A stretch of DNA of 64,000 nucleotides from Klebsiella oxytoca (GCF_009707385.1 NZ_CP046115.1:4030001-4094000); one strand, 5' to 3'. Shown: positions 1-13,155, counted from the first letter of the stretch. Numbers and translations: made by a program. The notes: generated by a model from the sequence alone, not told the origin.

Positions 1-378
1 ACAATGCAGTTCGGCCAGATCGTCGAGATCCTGACGCAGCGCCTGCCAGATTTTCTCATCAGGCAGTACGCCCGCGTGGGCTTCGAGCATTTCACTGTAA
101 CGCTGGCGCTGATTCTGGTAGACCCGCGCCAGCGTGGGGTCGTCCAGAACGCAATACTGTCGATAGCTGCGCTCCATCTCCAGCGACGCGTTTATCATCG
201 CTTCGCTGCGGCGGGCATCAATGAGGGTGGTACGGTTAATATGCGCTGCCTGAGCGCTGAGCGCATTGAGGCTTTGCCACGCCTGCCACGCCAGCACCAG
301 CAGCGGGAGCAGGATCAGCACAAAGGATAGCGTAACCAACTGGCGCAGCGAACGAGGAAAAAGAGAAAGTCGCTTCAA
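1..378 (-). CDS. glrK: Sensor histidine kinase GlrK (QseE), N-terminal part
   Basis: Only the first 126 codons are inside the window. The encoded start has a short basic segment, one hydrophobic membrane helix at about residues 10-30, and the beginning of the periplasmic sensor region with the conserved RTTLIDARRSEAM stretch. This matches E. coli GlrK closely. GlrK phosphorylates the sigma-54 activator GlrR, which drives glmY, the small RNA gene lying just upstream here. I placed the start at a TTG (376-378) because the homologue begins MKR. An in-frame ATG lies six codons further upstream (394-396) and cannot be excluded. The kinase domains and glrR are beyond the left edge. Confidence 0.88.
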   Translation of the reverse strand, partial: MKRLSLFPRSLRQLVTLSFVLILLPLLVLAWQAWQSLNALSAQAAHINRTTLIDARRSEAMINASLEMERSYRQYCVLDDPTLARVYQNQRQRYSEMLEAHAGVLPDEKIWQALRQDLDDLAELHC

Positions 379-446
379 GGGTAGTGTCTCAATCATTAGC
401 CCATGACGATGCTAACTGAGGACGCAATAAACATCTACGCCAGAAA

Positions 447-636
447 TAATAAAGCCAGGCTACTTTGAGCCTGGCTTTATTCAGAAATGAGGCGGTGCCT
501 TACTCGACGTTTCGCCCGATGGCTGATAAAGCTGAGCTGTTATCAGGAGTTGGACGGCAGGCACCTGTTTGTGCGTCATTCGAAGTTTATGTAGCGCTTC
601 CCGAAGGGGCTGACATAAGAAGGTGAATGAGCCACT
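447..636 (-). ncRNA. glmY: GlmY small regulatory RNA
   Basis: The minus strand from 636 reads through the conserved GlmY sequence (AGTGGCTCATTCACC start, CAGGTGCCTGCCGTC stem, GCCATCGGGCGAAACGTCG segment) and ends in a GC-rich hairpin with a T run. The length of about 190 nt fits the 184-nt unprocessed E. coli RNA. GlmY protects the homologous RNA GlmZ from RapZ/RNase E, so that glmS mRNA is translated when glucosamine-6-phosphate is scarce. It lies between purL and glrK exactly as in E. coli, next to its own regulators. GlmZ is not in this window. The identification rests on remembered sequence similarity plus synteny, promoter and terminator. Confidence 0.92.
450..479 (-). terminator. glmY Rho-independent terminator
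   Basis: An 11-bp stem (AAAGCCAGGCT with its complement) and a 6- to 7-base loop, followed on the minus strand by TTTATTATTT. It defines the 3' end of GlmY. Reading through it would lead into glrK about 70 bases on. Confidence 0.85.
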
Positions 637-643
637 GCCTGTA

Positions 644-672
644 ATTATGCACGAACTATGCCATAATACAAA
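644..672 (-). promoter_or_regulatory. Overlapping sigma-54 and sigma-70 promoters of glmY
   Basis: On the minus strand TGGCAT-N5-GTGCA (648-663) is a good sigma-54 -24/-12 element whose GC lies 12 bases from position 637, the inferred GlmY start. A CATAAT (644-649) fits a sigma-70 -10 box serving the same start; the -35 is weak (TTTGTA). Overlapping sigma-54/sigma-70 promoters are known for glmY in E. coli. Confidence 0.82.
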
Positions 673-752
673 ATAATTTATTAACCAATTGAAATATAAA
701 TGTTTTAAACCATTATATTGCTTTGATGATTGCGATCGTTTTTTGCCCGGAG

Positions 753-770
753 TGTCGTTAATTAGCAACA
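753..770. promoter_or_regulatory. GlrR-type site 1 (TGTC-N10-AACA)
   Basis: Near-match to the TGTC-N10-GACA palindrome bound by GlrR, about 125 bp upstream of the glmY start. It is the weakest of three such sites here. Confidence 0.6.
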
Positions 771-800
771 CCAGATGAATGATGTATTTATATCAATTCA

Positions 801-813
801 AATCAATAAGTTA
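801..813 (+). promoter_or_regulatory. IHF-binding site between GlrR boxes and glmY promoter
   Basis: AATCAATAAGTTA matches the IHF consensus WATCAANNNNTTR at every fixed position. IHF bending would bring GlrR bound upstream to the sigma-54 holoenzyme. A poorer second match lies at 716-728 on the opposite strand. Confidence 0.65.
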
Positions 814-815
814 TA

Positions 816-833
816 TGTCTCCATTTGGAGACA
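816..833. promoter_or_regulatory. GlrR-type site 2 (perfect palindrome)
   Basis: TGTC-TCCATTTGGA-GACA, a perfect 7-bp inverted repeat matching the GlrR activator motif upstream of glmY. Confidence 0.78.
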
Positions 834-848
834 CTGCTTTAACGCATT

Positions 849-866
849 TGTCGGCGATCCCCGACA
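849..866. promoter_or_regulatory. GlrR-type site 3
   Basis: TGTC-GGCGATCCCC-GACA, an exact TGTC-N10-GACA match located between site 2 and the purL terminator. Three sites upstream of glmY agree with the E. coli arrangement. Confidence 0.75.
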
Positions 867-891
867 CCATTTACCGATGAGCATCACAAAC

Positions 892-919
892 AAAAAAGCC
901 TCCTGCCAGGCAGGAGGCT
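892..919 (-). terminator. purL terminator
   Basis: Minus-strand hairpin AGCCTCCTGCC/GGCAGGAGGCT followed by six T residues, starting about 20 bases after the purL stop. Confidence 0.9.
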
Positions 920-939
920 CAACACGACTGATAAACGGG

Positions 940-3900
940 TTAGCCCAGCTGTTTGCGCGCGTTGCGGAAAATACGCATCCACGGGCTGTCTTCGCCCCAG
1001 TTTTCCGGGTGCCAGGAGTTCGATACGGTTCGGAAAACGCGCTCCGGATGCGGCATCATGATAGTCGCACGCCCGCTTTCGCTGGTTACCGCGGTGATAC
1101 CGTTCGGCGAACCGTTCGGGTTAGCCGGGTAGTTTTCCGTGACCTTACCGAAGTTATCGACGAAGCGCAGCGCCACCAGGCCTTTACTCTCAAGCTGCGC
1201 AAGATGCGCGCCGTCGCGGACTTCCACCTGGCCTTCACCGTGAGATACGGCAATCGGCATCATCGAACCTACCATTCCCTGCAGCAGCAGAGACGGGCTT
1301 TGAGTGACTTCAACCAGGCTGAAGCGCGCTTCAAAGCGGTCCGACTGGTTACGCACAAAGCGCGGCCACAGGTCGCTTCCCGGGATCAGCTCGCGCAGAT
1401 TAGACATCATCTGGCAACCGTTGCACACGCCCAGCGCCAGGGTCTGCGGACGATGGAAGAAGGTGGCAAACTCGTCGCGAACGCGCTCATTGAACAGGAT
1501 CGATTTCGCCCAGCCCTCACCTGCACCTAAAACGTCACCGTAAGAGAAGCCGCCGCAGGCTACCAGCGCGTGGAAATCAGCAAGACCGGTACGGCCCGCC
1601 AGCAGATCGCTCATATGCACGTCGATGGCATCAAAGCCGGCACGATGGAACGCCGCCGCCATTTCAACGTGAGAGTTTACGCCCTGCTCGCGCAAAACTG
1701 CGACCTTAGGACGCGCGCCGGTGGCAATATAAGGCGCAGCGATATCCTCATTGATATCAAAGGAGAGCTTCACGTTGAGGCCCGGATCGGCATCGTTGGC
1801 TTTCGCGTTGTGCTCCTGGTCAGCGCATTCCGGGTTATCGCGCAGACGCTGCATCTGCCAGGTGGTTTCCGCCCACCACATACGCAGCGTGGTACGGCTT
1901 TCGCTGAATACCGGATGACCGTCGGCCTCGATGACGAAGCGATCGCTCGCCGTAGCCTGGCCAAGATAGTGAACGCAATCCGCCAGGCCATGAGCAGCCA
2001 ACGTGGCTTCCACCGCCTGACGATCGGCGGCACGAACCTGAATCACGCCGCCAAGCTCTTCGTTAAACAGCGCGGCCAGGCGATCCTCGCCGAGCGCCGC
2101 GATATCAACGTTGACGCCGCAGTGACCGGCAAAGGCCATTTCGGCCAGCGTCACCAGCAGGCCGCCGTCAGAGCGGTCATGCCAGGCCAGCAGCTTACCT
2201 TCAGCCACCAGCGCCTGCATCGCGTCCCAGAAGCCTTTCAGCTGAGCAACATCGCGAACGTCGGCGGTGACATCGCCAAGCTGGCGGTAAACCTGCGCCA
2301 GCGCGGTCACGCCCAGCGCATTGTTGCCCTTGCCTAAATCAATCAGCAGCAGGGCGTTATCTTCGGTGGAGAGCTGCGGAGTTACGGTGCGGCGCACATC
2401 CTCCACACGGGCAAAAGCGGAAATCACCAGCGACAGCGGAGAAGTCATCTCGCGCTGTTCAGTACCTTCCTGCCAGCGGGTTTTCATCGACATAGAGTCT
2501 TTGCCCACCGGAATAGTCAGTCCCAGAGCCGGACACAGCTCTTCGCCAACCGCTTTTACCGCTTCATATAAACCGGCGTCTTCGCCCGGGTGACCGGCTG
2601 CGGCCATCCAGTTTGCCGACAGCTTGACGCGATTGAGCGCGCCAATCTGCGTCGCCGCAAGGTTGGTCAGCGCCTCGCCGACCGCCAGACGGGCAGAAGC
2701 AGCAAAGTCCAGCAGCGCGACCGGCGCACGTTCACCAATTGACATTGCTTCGCCGTAGTAGCTATCGAGGCTGGCGGTTGTCACCGCGCAGTTAGCCACC
2801 GGGACCTGCCACGGACCTACCATCTGATCGCGCGCCACCATACCGGTGACTGTACGGTCGCCGATGGTGACGAGGAAAGTTTTCTCCGCGACCGTCGGCA
2901 GGTGCAGCACGCGATTTACCGCGTCGGCAATAGTGATTTCCTGGCGTACCAGACTCTGGCCCTGGGCTTTCTGAGTCTGCACATCGCGGGTCATTTTTGG
3001 CGTTTTGCCCAGCAGCACATCAAGCGGCAGGTCAATCGGTCGATTGTCAAAATGGCTATCGTCGAGGCTCAGATGCAGCTCTTCGGTGGCCTCACCAATG
3101 ACCGCGTACGGCGCGCGTTCGCGGCGGCACAGCTCATCAAACAGCGGTAGCTGTTCCGGCGCGACCGCCAGAACATAGCGTTCCTGGGATTCGTTACACC
3201 AGATTTCCAGCGGACTCATGCCCGGCTCATCGCTGAGAATATCGCGCAGCTGGAATTTACCGCCGCGCCCGCCGTCGCTGACCAGCTCCGGCATGGCGTT
3301 CGATAAACCGCCCGCGCCGACGTCGTGGATAAAGAGAATCGGGTTAGCCTCGCCCAGCTGCCAGCAGCGGTCGATAACTTCCTGGCAACGACGTTCCATC
3401 TCCGGGTTGTCGCGCTGTACGGATGCAAAATCCAGATCGGCGTCAGACTGGCCGGACGCCATTGAAGAGGCCGCCCCGCCGCCGAGACCGATGTTCATTG
3501 CCGGTCCGCCGAGAACAATCAGCTTCGCGCCGACAACAATCTCGCCCTTCTGCACGTGTTCGCCGCGGATGTTACCGATACCGCCCGCCAGCATAATAGG
3601 CTTGTGATAGCCGCGCAGCTCTTCGCCGTTGTGGCTGGTCACCTTCTCTTCATAAGTACGGAAATAGCCGTTCAGCGCCGGACGGCCAAATTCGTTGTTA
3701 AACGCCGCGCCGCCCAGCGGACCTTCGGTCATGATATCCAGCGCGGTTACGATACGCTCAGGCTTGCCGAAATCCTCTTCCCACGGCTGTTCAAATCCCG
3801 GAATACGCAGGTTGGAAACCGAGAAGCCCACCAGACCGGCTTTTGGCTTCGCGCCGCGTCCGGTGGCGCCTTCATCGCGAATTTCGCCGCCAGAACCGGT

Positions 3901-4827
3901 CGCCGCGCCCGGCCATGGAGAAATAGCCGTCGGGTGGTTATGGGTCTCGACCTTCATCAGAATATGCGCATCTTCCTGGTGGAAGTCGTAGCGGCCGGTT
4001 TCGTGATCGGCAAAGTAACGACCAACGGCCGAACCTTCCATGACCGCGGCGTTATCTTTATAGGCAGACAGCACATACTCCGGGGTTTTCTCGAAGGTGT
4101 TCTTGATCATTTTGAACAGCGACTTTGGCTGTTTTTCGCCATCAATGACCCAGTCGGCGTTAAAAATTTTGTGTCGGCAGTGCTCAGAGTTGGCCTGCGC
4201 AAACATGTAAAGTTCGATATCATTTGGATTGCGTCCCAGCTTCTGGAAGGCATCCTGCAGATAGTCGATTTCGTCATCCGCCAGCGCCAGCCCCAGACGA
4301 AGGTTGGCGTCAATCAGCGCCTGACGCCCCAGGCCCAATAGATCAACGCTGGTTACCGGAGTTGGCTGATGATGGGCGAAAAGTTTCTCTCCCTCGTCCA
4401 ACGCGCCAAACACGCTTTCCATCATCCGGTCATGCAGTTCAGCCGCCACCAGCGACCATTGTTCATCGTTCAGGCTGCTCGCTTCAACGTAATACGCGAC
4501 GCCGCGCTCCAGACGCACCACCTGAGACAGGCCGCAGTTATGGGCGATGTCGGTAGCTTTAGAAGACCAGGGAGAGATAGTGCCGGGACGAGGAGTGACG
4601 AGCAGTAGCTTACCGGTTGGGGTATGGCTGCTTAAGTTCGGACCATACTTGAGCAACCTTGCCAGATTCTCGCGATCGTCGCCGCTGAGCGGGGCGCTAA
4701 GGTCGGCAAAATGAACGTACTCGGCATATATCGTGCTTACCGGAAGGTTGGCCGCCTGGAAACGTGCCAGCAGTTTATTGATACGGAATGCCGACAGTGC
4801 AGGTGAACCACGCAAAATTTCCATCAT
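940..4827 (-). CDS. purL: Phosphoribosylformylglycinamidine synthase (FGAM synthetase)
   Basis: Large single-chain PurL of 1295 residues, the same length as in E. coli. It converts FGAR, glutamine and ATP to FGAM in step four of purine synthesis. The N-terminal and twin synthase domains carry the [16 protein letters not shown] stretch at about residue 296. The C-terminal glutaminase domain has [15 protein letters not shown], the nucleophile in [10 protein letters not shown] (about Cys1135) and the His/Glu pair in [11 protein letters not shown] chose the ATG at 4825-4827 (MMEILRG). A longer frame to 4881 starts inside the purL -10 box and would not be transcribed from this promoter. Monocistronic, with a PurR box upstream and a terminator downstream. 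Confidence 0.98.
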   Translation of the reverse strand: MMEILRGSPALSAFRINKLLARFQAANLPVSTIYAEYVHFADLSAPLSGDDRENLARLLKYGPNLSSHTPTGKLLLVTPRPGTISPWSSKATDIAHNCGLSQVVRLERGVAYYVEASSLNDEQWSLVAAELHDRMMESVFGALDEGEKLFAHHQPTPVTSVDLLGLGRQALIDANLRLGLALADDEIDYLQDAFQKLGRNPNDIELYMFAQANSEHCRHKIFNADWVIDGEKQPKSLFKMIKNTFEKTPEYVLSAYKDNAAVMEGSAVGRYFADHETGRYDFHQEDAHILMKVETHNHPTAISPWPGAATGSGGEIRDEGATGRGAKPKAGLVGFSVSNLRIPGFEQPWEEDFGKPERIVTALDIMTEGPLGGAAFNNEFGRPALNGYFRTYEEKVTSHNGEELRGYHKPIMLAGGIGNIRGEHVQKGEIVVGAKLIVLGGPAMNIGLGGGAASSMASGQSDADLDFASVQRDNPEMERRCQEVIDRCWQLGEANPILFIHDVGAGGLSNAMPELVSDGGRGGKFQLRDILSDEPGMSPLEIWCNESQERYVLAVAPEQLPLFDELCRRERAPYAVIGEATEELHLSLDDSHFDNRPIDLPLDVLLGKTPKMTRDVQTQKAQGQSLVRQEITIADAVNRVLHLPTVAEKTFLVTIGDRTVTGMVARDQMVGPWQVPVANCAVTTASLDSYYGEAMSIGERAPVALLDFAASARLAVGEALTNLAATQIGALNRVKLSANWMAAAGHPGEDAGLYEAVKAVGEELCPALGLTIPVGKDSMSMKTRWQEGTEQREMTSPLSLVISAFARVEDVRRTVTPQLSTEDNALLLIDLGKGNNALGVTALAQVYRQLGDVTADVRDVAQLKGFWDAMQALVAEGKLLAWHDRSDGGLLVTLAEMAFAGHCGVNVDIAALGEDRLAALFNEELGGVIQVRAADRQAVEATLAAHGLADCVHYLGQATASDRFVIEADGHPVFSESRTTLRMWWAETTWQMQRLRDNPECADQEHNAKANDADPGLNVKLSFDINEDIAAPYIATGARPKVAVLREQGVNSHVEMAAAFHRAGFDAIDVHMSDLLAGRTGLADFHALVACGGFSYGDVLGAGEGWAKSILFNERVRDEFATFFHRPQTLALGVCNGCQMMSNLRELIPGSDLWPRFVRNQSDRFEARFSLVEVTQSPSLLLQGMVGSMMPIAVSHGEGQVEVRDGAHLAQLESKGLVALRFVDNFGKVTENYPANPNGSPNGITAVTSESGRATIMMPHPERVFRTVSNSWHPENWGEDSPWMRIFRNARKQLG

Positions 4828-4879
4828 AAGTCTCTCGTCTTCGAAGCTTTCATGGTGAGCCAGGGGGGAAACGGGCGCC

Positions 4880-4918
4880 ATTATAGTGAATCCTGTGCCC
4901 CGACGAAACCGTTTGCGT
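4880..4918 (-). promoter_or_regulatory. purL promoter with PurR operator
   Basis: Minus-strand ACGCAAACGGTTTCGT (4903-4918) matches the PurR operator consensus and overlaps the -35 region. A perfect TATAAT -10 lies at 4880-4885. Transcription would start near 4873, leaving a 5' leader of about 45 bases before the purL ATG. Confidence 0.88.
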
Positions 4919-5001
4919 ATAAATAAAATGATTGCCAGGGTTTATCAATTAATGTGACTCATCTCGCTAATAAGTTGCCAACTGACGCATTCTTAAGCAA
5001 A

Positions 5002-7172
<2,171 letters not shown>

Positions 7173-7179
7173 TTACACA

Positions 7180-7815
7180 CTATTCTAACTGCTGAAGATC
7201 GCCCTGTGGCGTTACGCGCCAGCGGTGCTGGCAAAAATAGAGCAGCGGGTTGTCCTGCTCGCTGTCGCTGTAGCCGCTATACAATCGCAGCGGAGCGCCA
7301 ATTTTTTGTTCCAGCTGCACCACTTTTTCATTGCCGAGACAGCGAAGAGTTAATCCCCAGCCGCCGTAACGACGCTCCATCCGGCTGGCGATCAGATTCA
7401 CCCGCGGCAGCCAGGGGGTATCAAAATAAACCTGCTCAACCAGCGACTGCGGCGAGCCGGTAATCAGCCAGACGTCCGCATCCGTGCTGGTCAGATAGTT
7501 ATTGAGCCGCGCCTGAACAACCGGAAATGCGGTGACGTGTTGACGAAACCAGAGGGCAAAGTTTGCCTCCAGGCGTTTAAGGTGACGTTCGCTGCGCCCG
7601 AAGGTTGAAGCCCAGAGTAAAAGGCTCATCGGCCAGCGCGCGGCACGGCCGAACAACATCAGCCCGGCTGCGATCGCGGGTAATAAAGGAAGCACCAGCA
7701 GCGTATTCAGCGGCTGATGGCGCAAGACGTAGCGCAAAAAGCTGCCGAACATATCCTGCTGATGCAATGTTCCATCCAGATCAAAAAAAACCACTCTCCG
7801 CGTGCTGCTATTCAA
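7180..7815 (-). CDS. pgpC: Phosphatidylglycerophosphatase C
   Basis: A 211-residue HAD-family phosphatase with the nucleophile motif FFDLDGTLHQQD at residues 10-21, a LITGSPQ motif II and a late GYSDSEQDNPLL acidic motif. It is nearly identical in length and sequence to E. coli PgpC (YfhB). It dephosphorylates phosphatidylglycerophosphate to phosphatidylglycerol. One hydrophobic stretch (about residues 35-58, NTLLVLPLLPAIAAGLMLFG) suggests membrane association. The start is a TTG (7813-7815) giving MNSSTRRVVFF, behind a GAGAGGG stretch. It lies just upstream of tadA on the same strand, 58 bases from its start. Confidence 0.93.
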   Translation of the reverse strand: MNSSTRRVVFFDLDGTLHQQDMFGSFLRYVLRHQPLNTLLVLPLLPAIAAGLMLFGRAARWPMSLLLWASTFGRSERHLKRLEANFALWFRQHVTAFPVVQARLNNYLTSTDADVWLITGSPQSLVEQVYFDTPWLPRVNLIASRMERRYGGWGLTLRCLGNEKVVQLEQKIGAPLRLYSGYSDSEQDNPLLYFCQHRWRVTPQGDLQQLE

Positions 7816-8025
7816 AACCCTCTCCCATGAACGATCGCCCGATTACCAATAGCTTAACAGCCTTATGCCGACGGTAGAGAAAACATGTGCTGTTTGTTAA
7901 CCCCGGATTAAGAAAACGCTTTTGCCGAGAAATCTCAGGCATAGAATTTTTAATTCGCAATAATCCTCTTATAATCGAATACAAAATTCTTTCAGCCGAG
8001 GGTGAAGCTGTCCTCCGGAGCCGCT

Positions 8026-8874
8026 ATGAACTGTTTGACCCGTATTCGCCAGCGCTACCCGACGTTGGCAGCAAGCGATAAAAAACTGGCCGATTTCATT
8101 CTGGCTCAACCAGATCAAACCCGCCATCTCAGCTCGCAGCAGCTGGCGGGCGAAGCCGGCGTCAGCCAGTCCAGCGTAGTGAAGTTTGCGCAGAAGATGG
8201 GATTCAAAGGTTTTCCGGCGTTAAAACTGGCGTTAAGCGAGGCGCTGGCAAGCGCCGCCACGCCGCAGTCCGTGCCGGTACATAACCAGATTCGCGGCGA
8301 CGATCCTCTGCGGCTGGTAGGCGAAAAGCTAATTAAGGATAACATCGCGGCAATGCACGCCTCGCTGGACGTCAACGCTGAAGAGAAACTGCTGGAAGCC
8401 GTCACGCTGCTGCGCCATGCGCGCCGGGTCATTATTACCGGCATCGGTGCTTCGGGCCTGGTGGCGCGAAACTTTAGCTGGAAGCTGATGAAAATCGGTA
8501 TCAACGCCGTTTCGGAACAGGATATGCACGCTCTGCTGGCGACGGTACAGGCGATGTCGCCGGACGATCTGCTGCTGGCTATCTCCTACTCCGGCGAGCG
8601 GCGCGAGATCAACATGGCGGCCGGTGAAGCGCTACGCGTAGGAAGCCAGATCCTGGCCATCACCGGATTTAATCCCAACGCCCTTCAGCAGCAGGCGACG
8701 CTGTGCCTGTATACTATTGCGGAAGAGCAGGCCACGCGCAGCGCCGCGATCTCCTCCACCAGCGCGCAAATGATGCTGACCGATCTCCTGTTTATGGGAC
8801 TGGTGCAGCAGGATCTTGAGCATGCTCCGGAGCGTATTCGCCATAGCGAGGCGCTAGTGAAAAAGCTGGTGTAA
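8026..8874 (+). CDS. yfhH: MurR/RpiR-family transcriptional regulator YfhH
   Basis: 282 residues. An N-terminal HTH_6 (RpiR-type) DNA-binding domain covers about residues 1-77 (RHLSSQQLAGEAGVSQSSVVKFAQKMG). A SIS sugar-phosphate-binding domain follows from about residue 120 (RVIITGIGASGLVARN, LLLAISYSGERREI). The family represses or activates sugar catabolic genes in response to phosphosugars; the target of YfhH is not known to me. The ATG at 8026 is preceded by CCGGAG at good distance and matches the E. coli start; the upstream extension to 8002 is dropped. It stands alone, with no sugar-metabolism gene beside it. Confidence 0.9.
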   Translation: MNCLTRIRQRYPTLAASDKKLADFILAQPDQTRHLSSQQLAGEAGVSQSSVVKFAQKMGFKGFPALKLALSEALASAATPQSVPVHNQIRGDDPLRLVGEKLIKDNIAAMHASLDVNAEEKLLEAVTLLRHARRVIITGIGASGLVARNFSWKLMKIGINAVSEQDMHALLATVQAMSPDDLLLAISYSGERREINMAAGEALRVGSQILAITGFNPNALQQQATLCLYTIAEEQATRSAAISSTSAQMMLTDLLFMGLVQQDLEHAPERIRHSEALVKKLV

Positions 8875-9002
8875 TCCCGAGCGTCTTACCGGCTTTTAGA
8901 AGCAGGAAACAAACTCTCATTTGCTCAAGGCGAGCAAAAATTTCTACATGGTGGAAAGACAATCAGCGGCAGAAAAGAGCTGGCCTGAGCAGAAAATGGG
9001 CG

Positions 9003-9008
9003 TATAAT
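9003..9008 (+). promoter_or_regulatory. Probable -10 box of yfhL
   Basis: A perfect TATAAT 37 bases before the yfhL ATG. No convincing -35 is visible, so only the -10 is claimed. Confidence 0.5.
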
Positions 9009-9044
9009 GCCCGCCCCGTTTGTGTTGTTTCTGAGAATTTCCTG

Positions 9045-9305
9045 ATGGCGCTGTTAATCACCAAAAAATGCATCAACTGCGATATGTGCGAGCCAGAGTG
9101 CCCGAATGAGGCCATATCCATGGGTGAGAGCATTTATGAAATTAACAGCGACCGCTGCACCGAATGCGTCGGCCATTATGATACGCCGACCTGTCAGAAG
9201 GTGTGCCCGATCCCAAACACCATCCTGAAAGACCCGGCACATAACGAAAATGAAGAACAGCTGTGGGATAAATTTGTCCTTATGCACCACGCGGACAAGC
9301 TTTGA
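9045..9305 (+). CDS. yfhL: YfhL family 2[4Fe-4S] ferredoxin
   Basis: 86 residues, identical in length to E. coli YfhL. Two cluster motifs are visible: CINCDMCEPECP at residues 9-20, and a second set with an unusual long spacing, CTECVGHYDTPTCQKVCP. This long-loop arrangement is typical of Alvin-type ferredoxins. It is likely an electron carrier for [4Fe-4S] enzymes; the physiological partner is not evident from the neighbours. It ends 30 bases before the acpS stop on the opposite strand. The shoB/ohsC toxin-antitoxin pair that lies in this gap in E. coli is missing. Confidence 0.95.
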   Translation: MALLITKKCINCDMCEPECPNEAISMGESIYEINSDRCTECVGHYDTPTCQKVCPIPNTILKDPAHNENEEQLWDKFVLMHHADKL

Positions 9306-9335
9306 TAGTGCCGGGATGGGCGTAGCTGTATAAAT

Positions 9336-9716
9336 CTAGCTTTCGATGATAACCGTAGCGCAGGCATAGTGGCGCTCGTCGGCCAGCGTTACATGAATGC
9401 TGCTTACGCCCAGGCGCTCAGCCAGGCTCTGCGCTTCACCCCATAAGCGTAGTTTTGGTTTGCCCAGCTCGTCGTTGTAAACCTCAAACTGATTAAACGC
9501 CAGCCCGTTGCGAATTCCGGTGCCAAGCGCCTTGGCCGCCGCCTCTTTGACCGCGAAACGCTTAGCCAGAAAACGGACCGGCTGCTGATGCTGTTGCCAT
9601 ATCGCCCACTCGTTATCGCTGAGTACGCGACGGGCGAGACGATCGCCGCTGCGGGCGACCACCGCCTCAATACGGGCAATTTCAACTATATCAGTACCCA
9701 GTCCGAGAATCGCCAT
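9336..9716 (-). CDS. acpS: Holo-[acyl-carrier-protein] synthase
   Basis: 126 residues, identical in length to E. coli AcpS. It transfers 4'-phosphopantetheine from CoA to Ser of apo-ACP, making ACP competent for fatty-acid synthesis. The Mg-binding motifs [11 protein letters not shown] (Asp8) and [14 protein letters not shown] (Glu57-58 region) are both present. Its ATG overlaps the pdxJ stop codon by one base (TAATG), so the two are translationally coupled; pdxJ-acpS is a conserved pair. Confidence 0.97.
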   Translation of the reverse strand: MAILGLGTDIVEIARIEAVVARSGDRLARRVLSDNEWAIWQQHQQPVRFLAKRFAVKEAAAKALGTGIRNGLAFNQFEVYNDELGKPKLRLWGEAQSLAERLGVSSIHVTLADERHYACATVIIES

Positions 9717-10447
9717 TAGCCGCGAGCTTCCTGCATCAGGCGCTTCATCTCCGCAACCGCCTCTTTCAGACCGCTCATCACCGCACGACCAATAATCGCG
9801 TGGCCGATATTCAGTTCGTGCATTTCCGGCAGGGCGGCAATAGCCTTAACGTTATGGTAGGTCAGACCGTGACCGGCATTGACCTTCAGCCCCAGGCTGG
9901 CGGCGTAGGTTGCCGCTTTGGCAATCCGCTCCAGCTCTTTTGCCTGCTCTGCATCCGTTTGCGCATCAGCGTAGCAGCCGGTATGAATTTCGATATAAGG
10001 CGCGCCTACCTCCGCCGCAGCCTTAATTTGCGCGGTATCAGCGTCAATAAACAGGGACACCAGGATACCTGCATCGGCAAGACGTTTACAGGCATCACGC
10101 ATTTTCTCAAGCTGACCCGCCACGTCCAGTCCGCCTTCCGTGGTTACTTCCTGGCGTTTTTCCGGCACCAGGCAACAGAAATGTGGTTTTGTCTCGCAGG
10201 CAATACTCAGCATCTCTTCCGTTACCGCCATCTCAAGATTCATACGGGTATCGAGAGTCTGGCGCAGAATACGGACATCGCGATCGGTGATATGACGGCG
10301 ATCTTCGCGCAGATGGACGGTAATACCGTCAGCGCCGGCCTGTTCAGCGATGAAGGCTGCCTGTACCGGATCCGGATAAGCGGTACCGCGAGCGTTGCGT
10401 AATGTCGCAATGTGGTCAATATTGACCCCTAACAGTAATTCAGCCAT
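9716..10447 (-). CDS. pdxJ: Pyridoxine 5'-phosphate synthase
   Basis: A 243-residue TIM-barrel enzyme that condenses 1-deoxyxylulose-5-phosphate with 3-amino-2-oxopropyl phosphate to form PNP in the DXP-dependent vitamin B6 pathway. Conserved stretches include [17 protein letters not shown] at the start, the active-site HLREDRRHI loop, EIHTGCYAD and [11 protein letters not shown]. It starts 11 bases after the recO stop, so recO, pdxJ and acpS probably share a transcript. Confidence 0.97.
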   Translation of the reverse strand: MAELLLGVNIDHIATLRNARGTAYPDPVQAAFIAEQAGADGITVHLREDRRHITDRDVRILRQTLDTRMNLEMAVTEEMLSIACETKPHFCCLVPEKRQEVTTEGGLDVAGQLEKMRDACKRLADAGILVSLFIDADTAQIKAAAEVGAPYIEIHTGCYADAQTDAEQAKELERIAKAATYAASLGLKVNAGHGLTYHNVKAIAALPEMHELNIGHAIIGRAVMSGLKEAVAEMKRLMQEARG

Positions 10448-10458
10448 GACAATCCTCG

Positions 10459-11196
10459 TTAATCGTTATTTGTTTTATCGGCACGCGCTGCCCGCGCGGG
10501 CAAAAACTGACGAAAAAGCTCCCTACTTTTTAGCGGCTTGCCGCCAAGATAGGGCTTCAGGGCGATACGGGTAAAACGCTTTGCCGCGCGCAGCGCATCG
10601 CTGTCCGGAAATTCTCGGCTCGCCAGAGCCTTAAGATGGTGCCCGGTAAAGGTGCTGTTATCAATAACCACGCTGGCGATAAAACCTTTTTCTTCACGGT
10701 AACGATAGGTCATTGCATCGTCAACCGCTTCTCCGCTGCCGGCGCAGTGGAGAAAATCAACGCCATATCCAAGGTGCCCGAGCAGCGCCAGTTCAAAACG
10801 CCGTAGCGCTGGCTCCGGCGAGCCGCTGGCGCCAGCCAGAGACTGAATACAGTGCAGATAATCAAAAAACAGTTCGGAAAAACGGGTTTCATGCTCAAGC
10901 ACGCGGGAGAGCAATTCGTTGACGTAGAGACCGCTATAGAGCGTGATGCCGCTGAGGGGCAGCGCCAGCGAGACGGCCTCAGCGCTGCGCAGCGTTTTCA
11001 CTTCACCGCGCCCGCTAAAGCGCAGCAGCAAGGGGGTAAAAGGCTGAAGAGCGCCTTTGAGGTTGGAGCGTTTGGAACGCGCGCCTTTTGCAACAAGGCG
11101 CACGCGGCCGGATTCTTCCGTGAAAACGTCCAGCATCAGGCTGGTTTCGCTCCAGGGACGACTATGCAGTACGAAAGCGCGTTGCCAGCCTTCCAT
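10459..11196 (-). CDS. recO: DNA repair protein RecO
   Basis: RecO loads RecA onto SSB-coated DNA together with RecR in the RecF pathway. The N-terminal OB fold (residues about 1-80, [22 protein letters not shown]) and helical C-terminal half align with E. coli RecO over its length. I use the second of two adjacent ATGs (11194-11196), as in E. coli; the other is 11197-11199. In E. coli recO follows era closely. Here the whole gap is occupied by an ERIC element whose end abuts these start codons, so the ribosome-binding region is ERIC-derived. Confidence 0.95.
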   Translation of the reverse strand: MEGWQRAFVLHSRPWSETSLMLDVFTEESGRVRLVAKGARSKRSNLKGALQPFTPLLLRFSGRGEVKTLRSAEAVSLALPLSGITLYSGLYVNELLSRVLEHETRFSELFFDYLHCIQSLAGASGSPEPALRRFELALLGHLGYGVDFLHCAGSGEAVDDAMTYRYREEKGFIASVVIDNSTFTGHHLKALASREFPDSDALRAAKRFTRIALKPYLGGKPLKSRELFRQFLPARAARADKTNND

Positions 11197-11197
11197 C

Positions 11198-11389
11198 ATA
11201 CTCGTCGTCTTTCAAGCCGCAGGTGGATTGGCTGCGCCCACTCACCCCAGTCACTTACTGAAGTAAGCTCCCGGGGGCTTGCGGCCTTGCCGCGTGACTC
11301 AGCCTCTGGCCTCGCGCCTTCGGAGCCAGCGCAAGCGCTGTTCAAAACACGTTGTGTTTTGTCCTGCACCTCGAAAGCCATAGAGTATC
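11198..11389 (-). repeat. ERIC element, long form with about 70-bp insertion
   Basis: The minus strand carries the ERIC core (AGTAAGTGACTGGGGTGAG, then GCAGCCAA and GCTTGAAAGACGACGAGTAT), with the AGCTTAC half of the core palindrome on the other side. The far end (plus CCTGCACCTCGAA..TAGAGTAT) matches the opposite ERIC terminus. Between core and far end lies extra sequence with its own CAAAACAC/GTGTTTTG hairpin, as in the insertion-bearing ERIC subtypes. It fills essentially the entire era-recO gap. Confidence 0.88.
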
Positions 11390-11394
11390 CAAAC

Positions 11395-12980
<1,586 letters not shown>

Positions 12981-13008
12981 TTACCAATAGATGAATGCGT
13001 CAAAAATG

Positions 13009-13057
13009 CAGCACACGAAACCGACCTGAGTAACAACCAACGCGGTTTCGTGTGCTG
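13009..13057 (-). promoter_or_regulatory. rncO-type leader stem-loop (RNase III autoregulatory site)
   Basis: A perfect 15-bp inverted repeat (CAGCACACGAAACCG and its complement) around a 19-base loop, 32 bases upstream of the rnc start. RNase III cleaves such a stem in the E. coli rnc leader and so lowers its own mRNA stability. Position and structure support the same role here. Confidence 0.75.
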
Positions 13058-13155
13058 TGTCAATCTTACGAGAGACAACCTAAAACTTCGGGGGGATATT
13101 CTATACGCAACGACAGGGGATGTCGTTAGTTTGAATGGATTTAAATATTAAATAA

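Noticed and set aside
481..771. A 96-codon minus-strand frame overlapping glmY
   Set aside because: It reads through the GlmY promoter and RNA gene; its composition is not protein-like and glmY explains the conservation.
775..1530. A 251-codon plus-strand frame over the purL 3' end
   Set aside because: Antisense shadow of purL that also crosses the purL terminator and the GlrR sites; no homology recognised. The many other opposite-strand frames in purL, clpB and aroF are rejected for the same reason.
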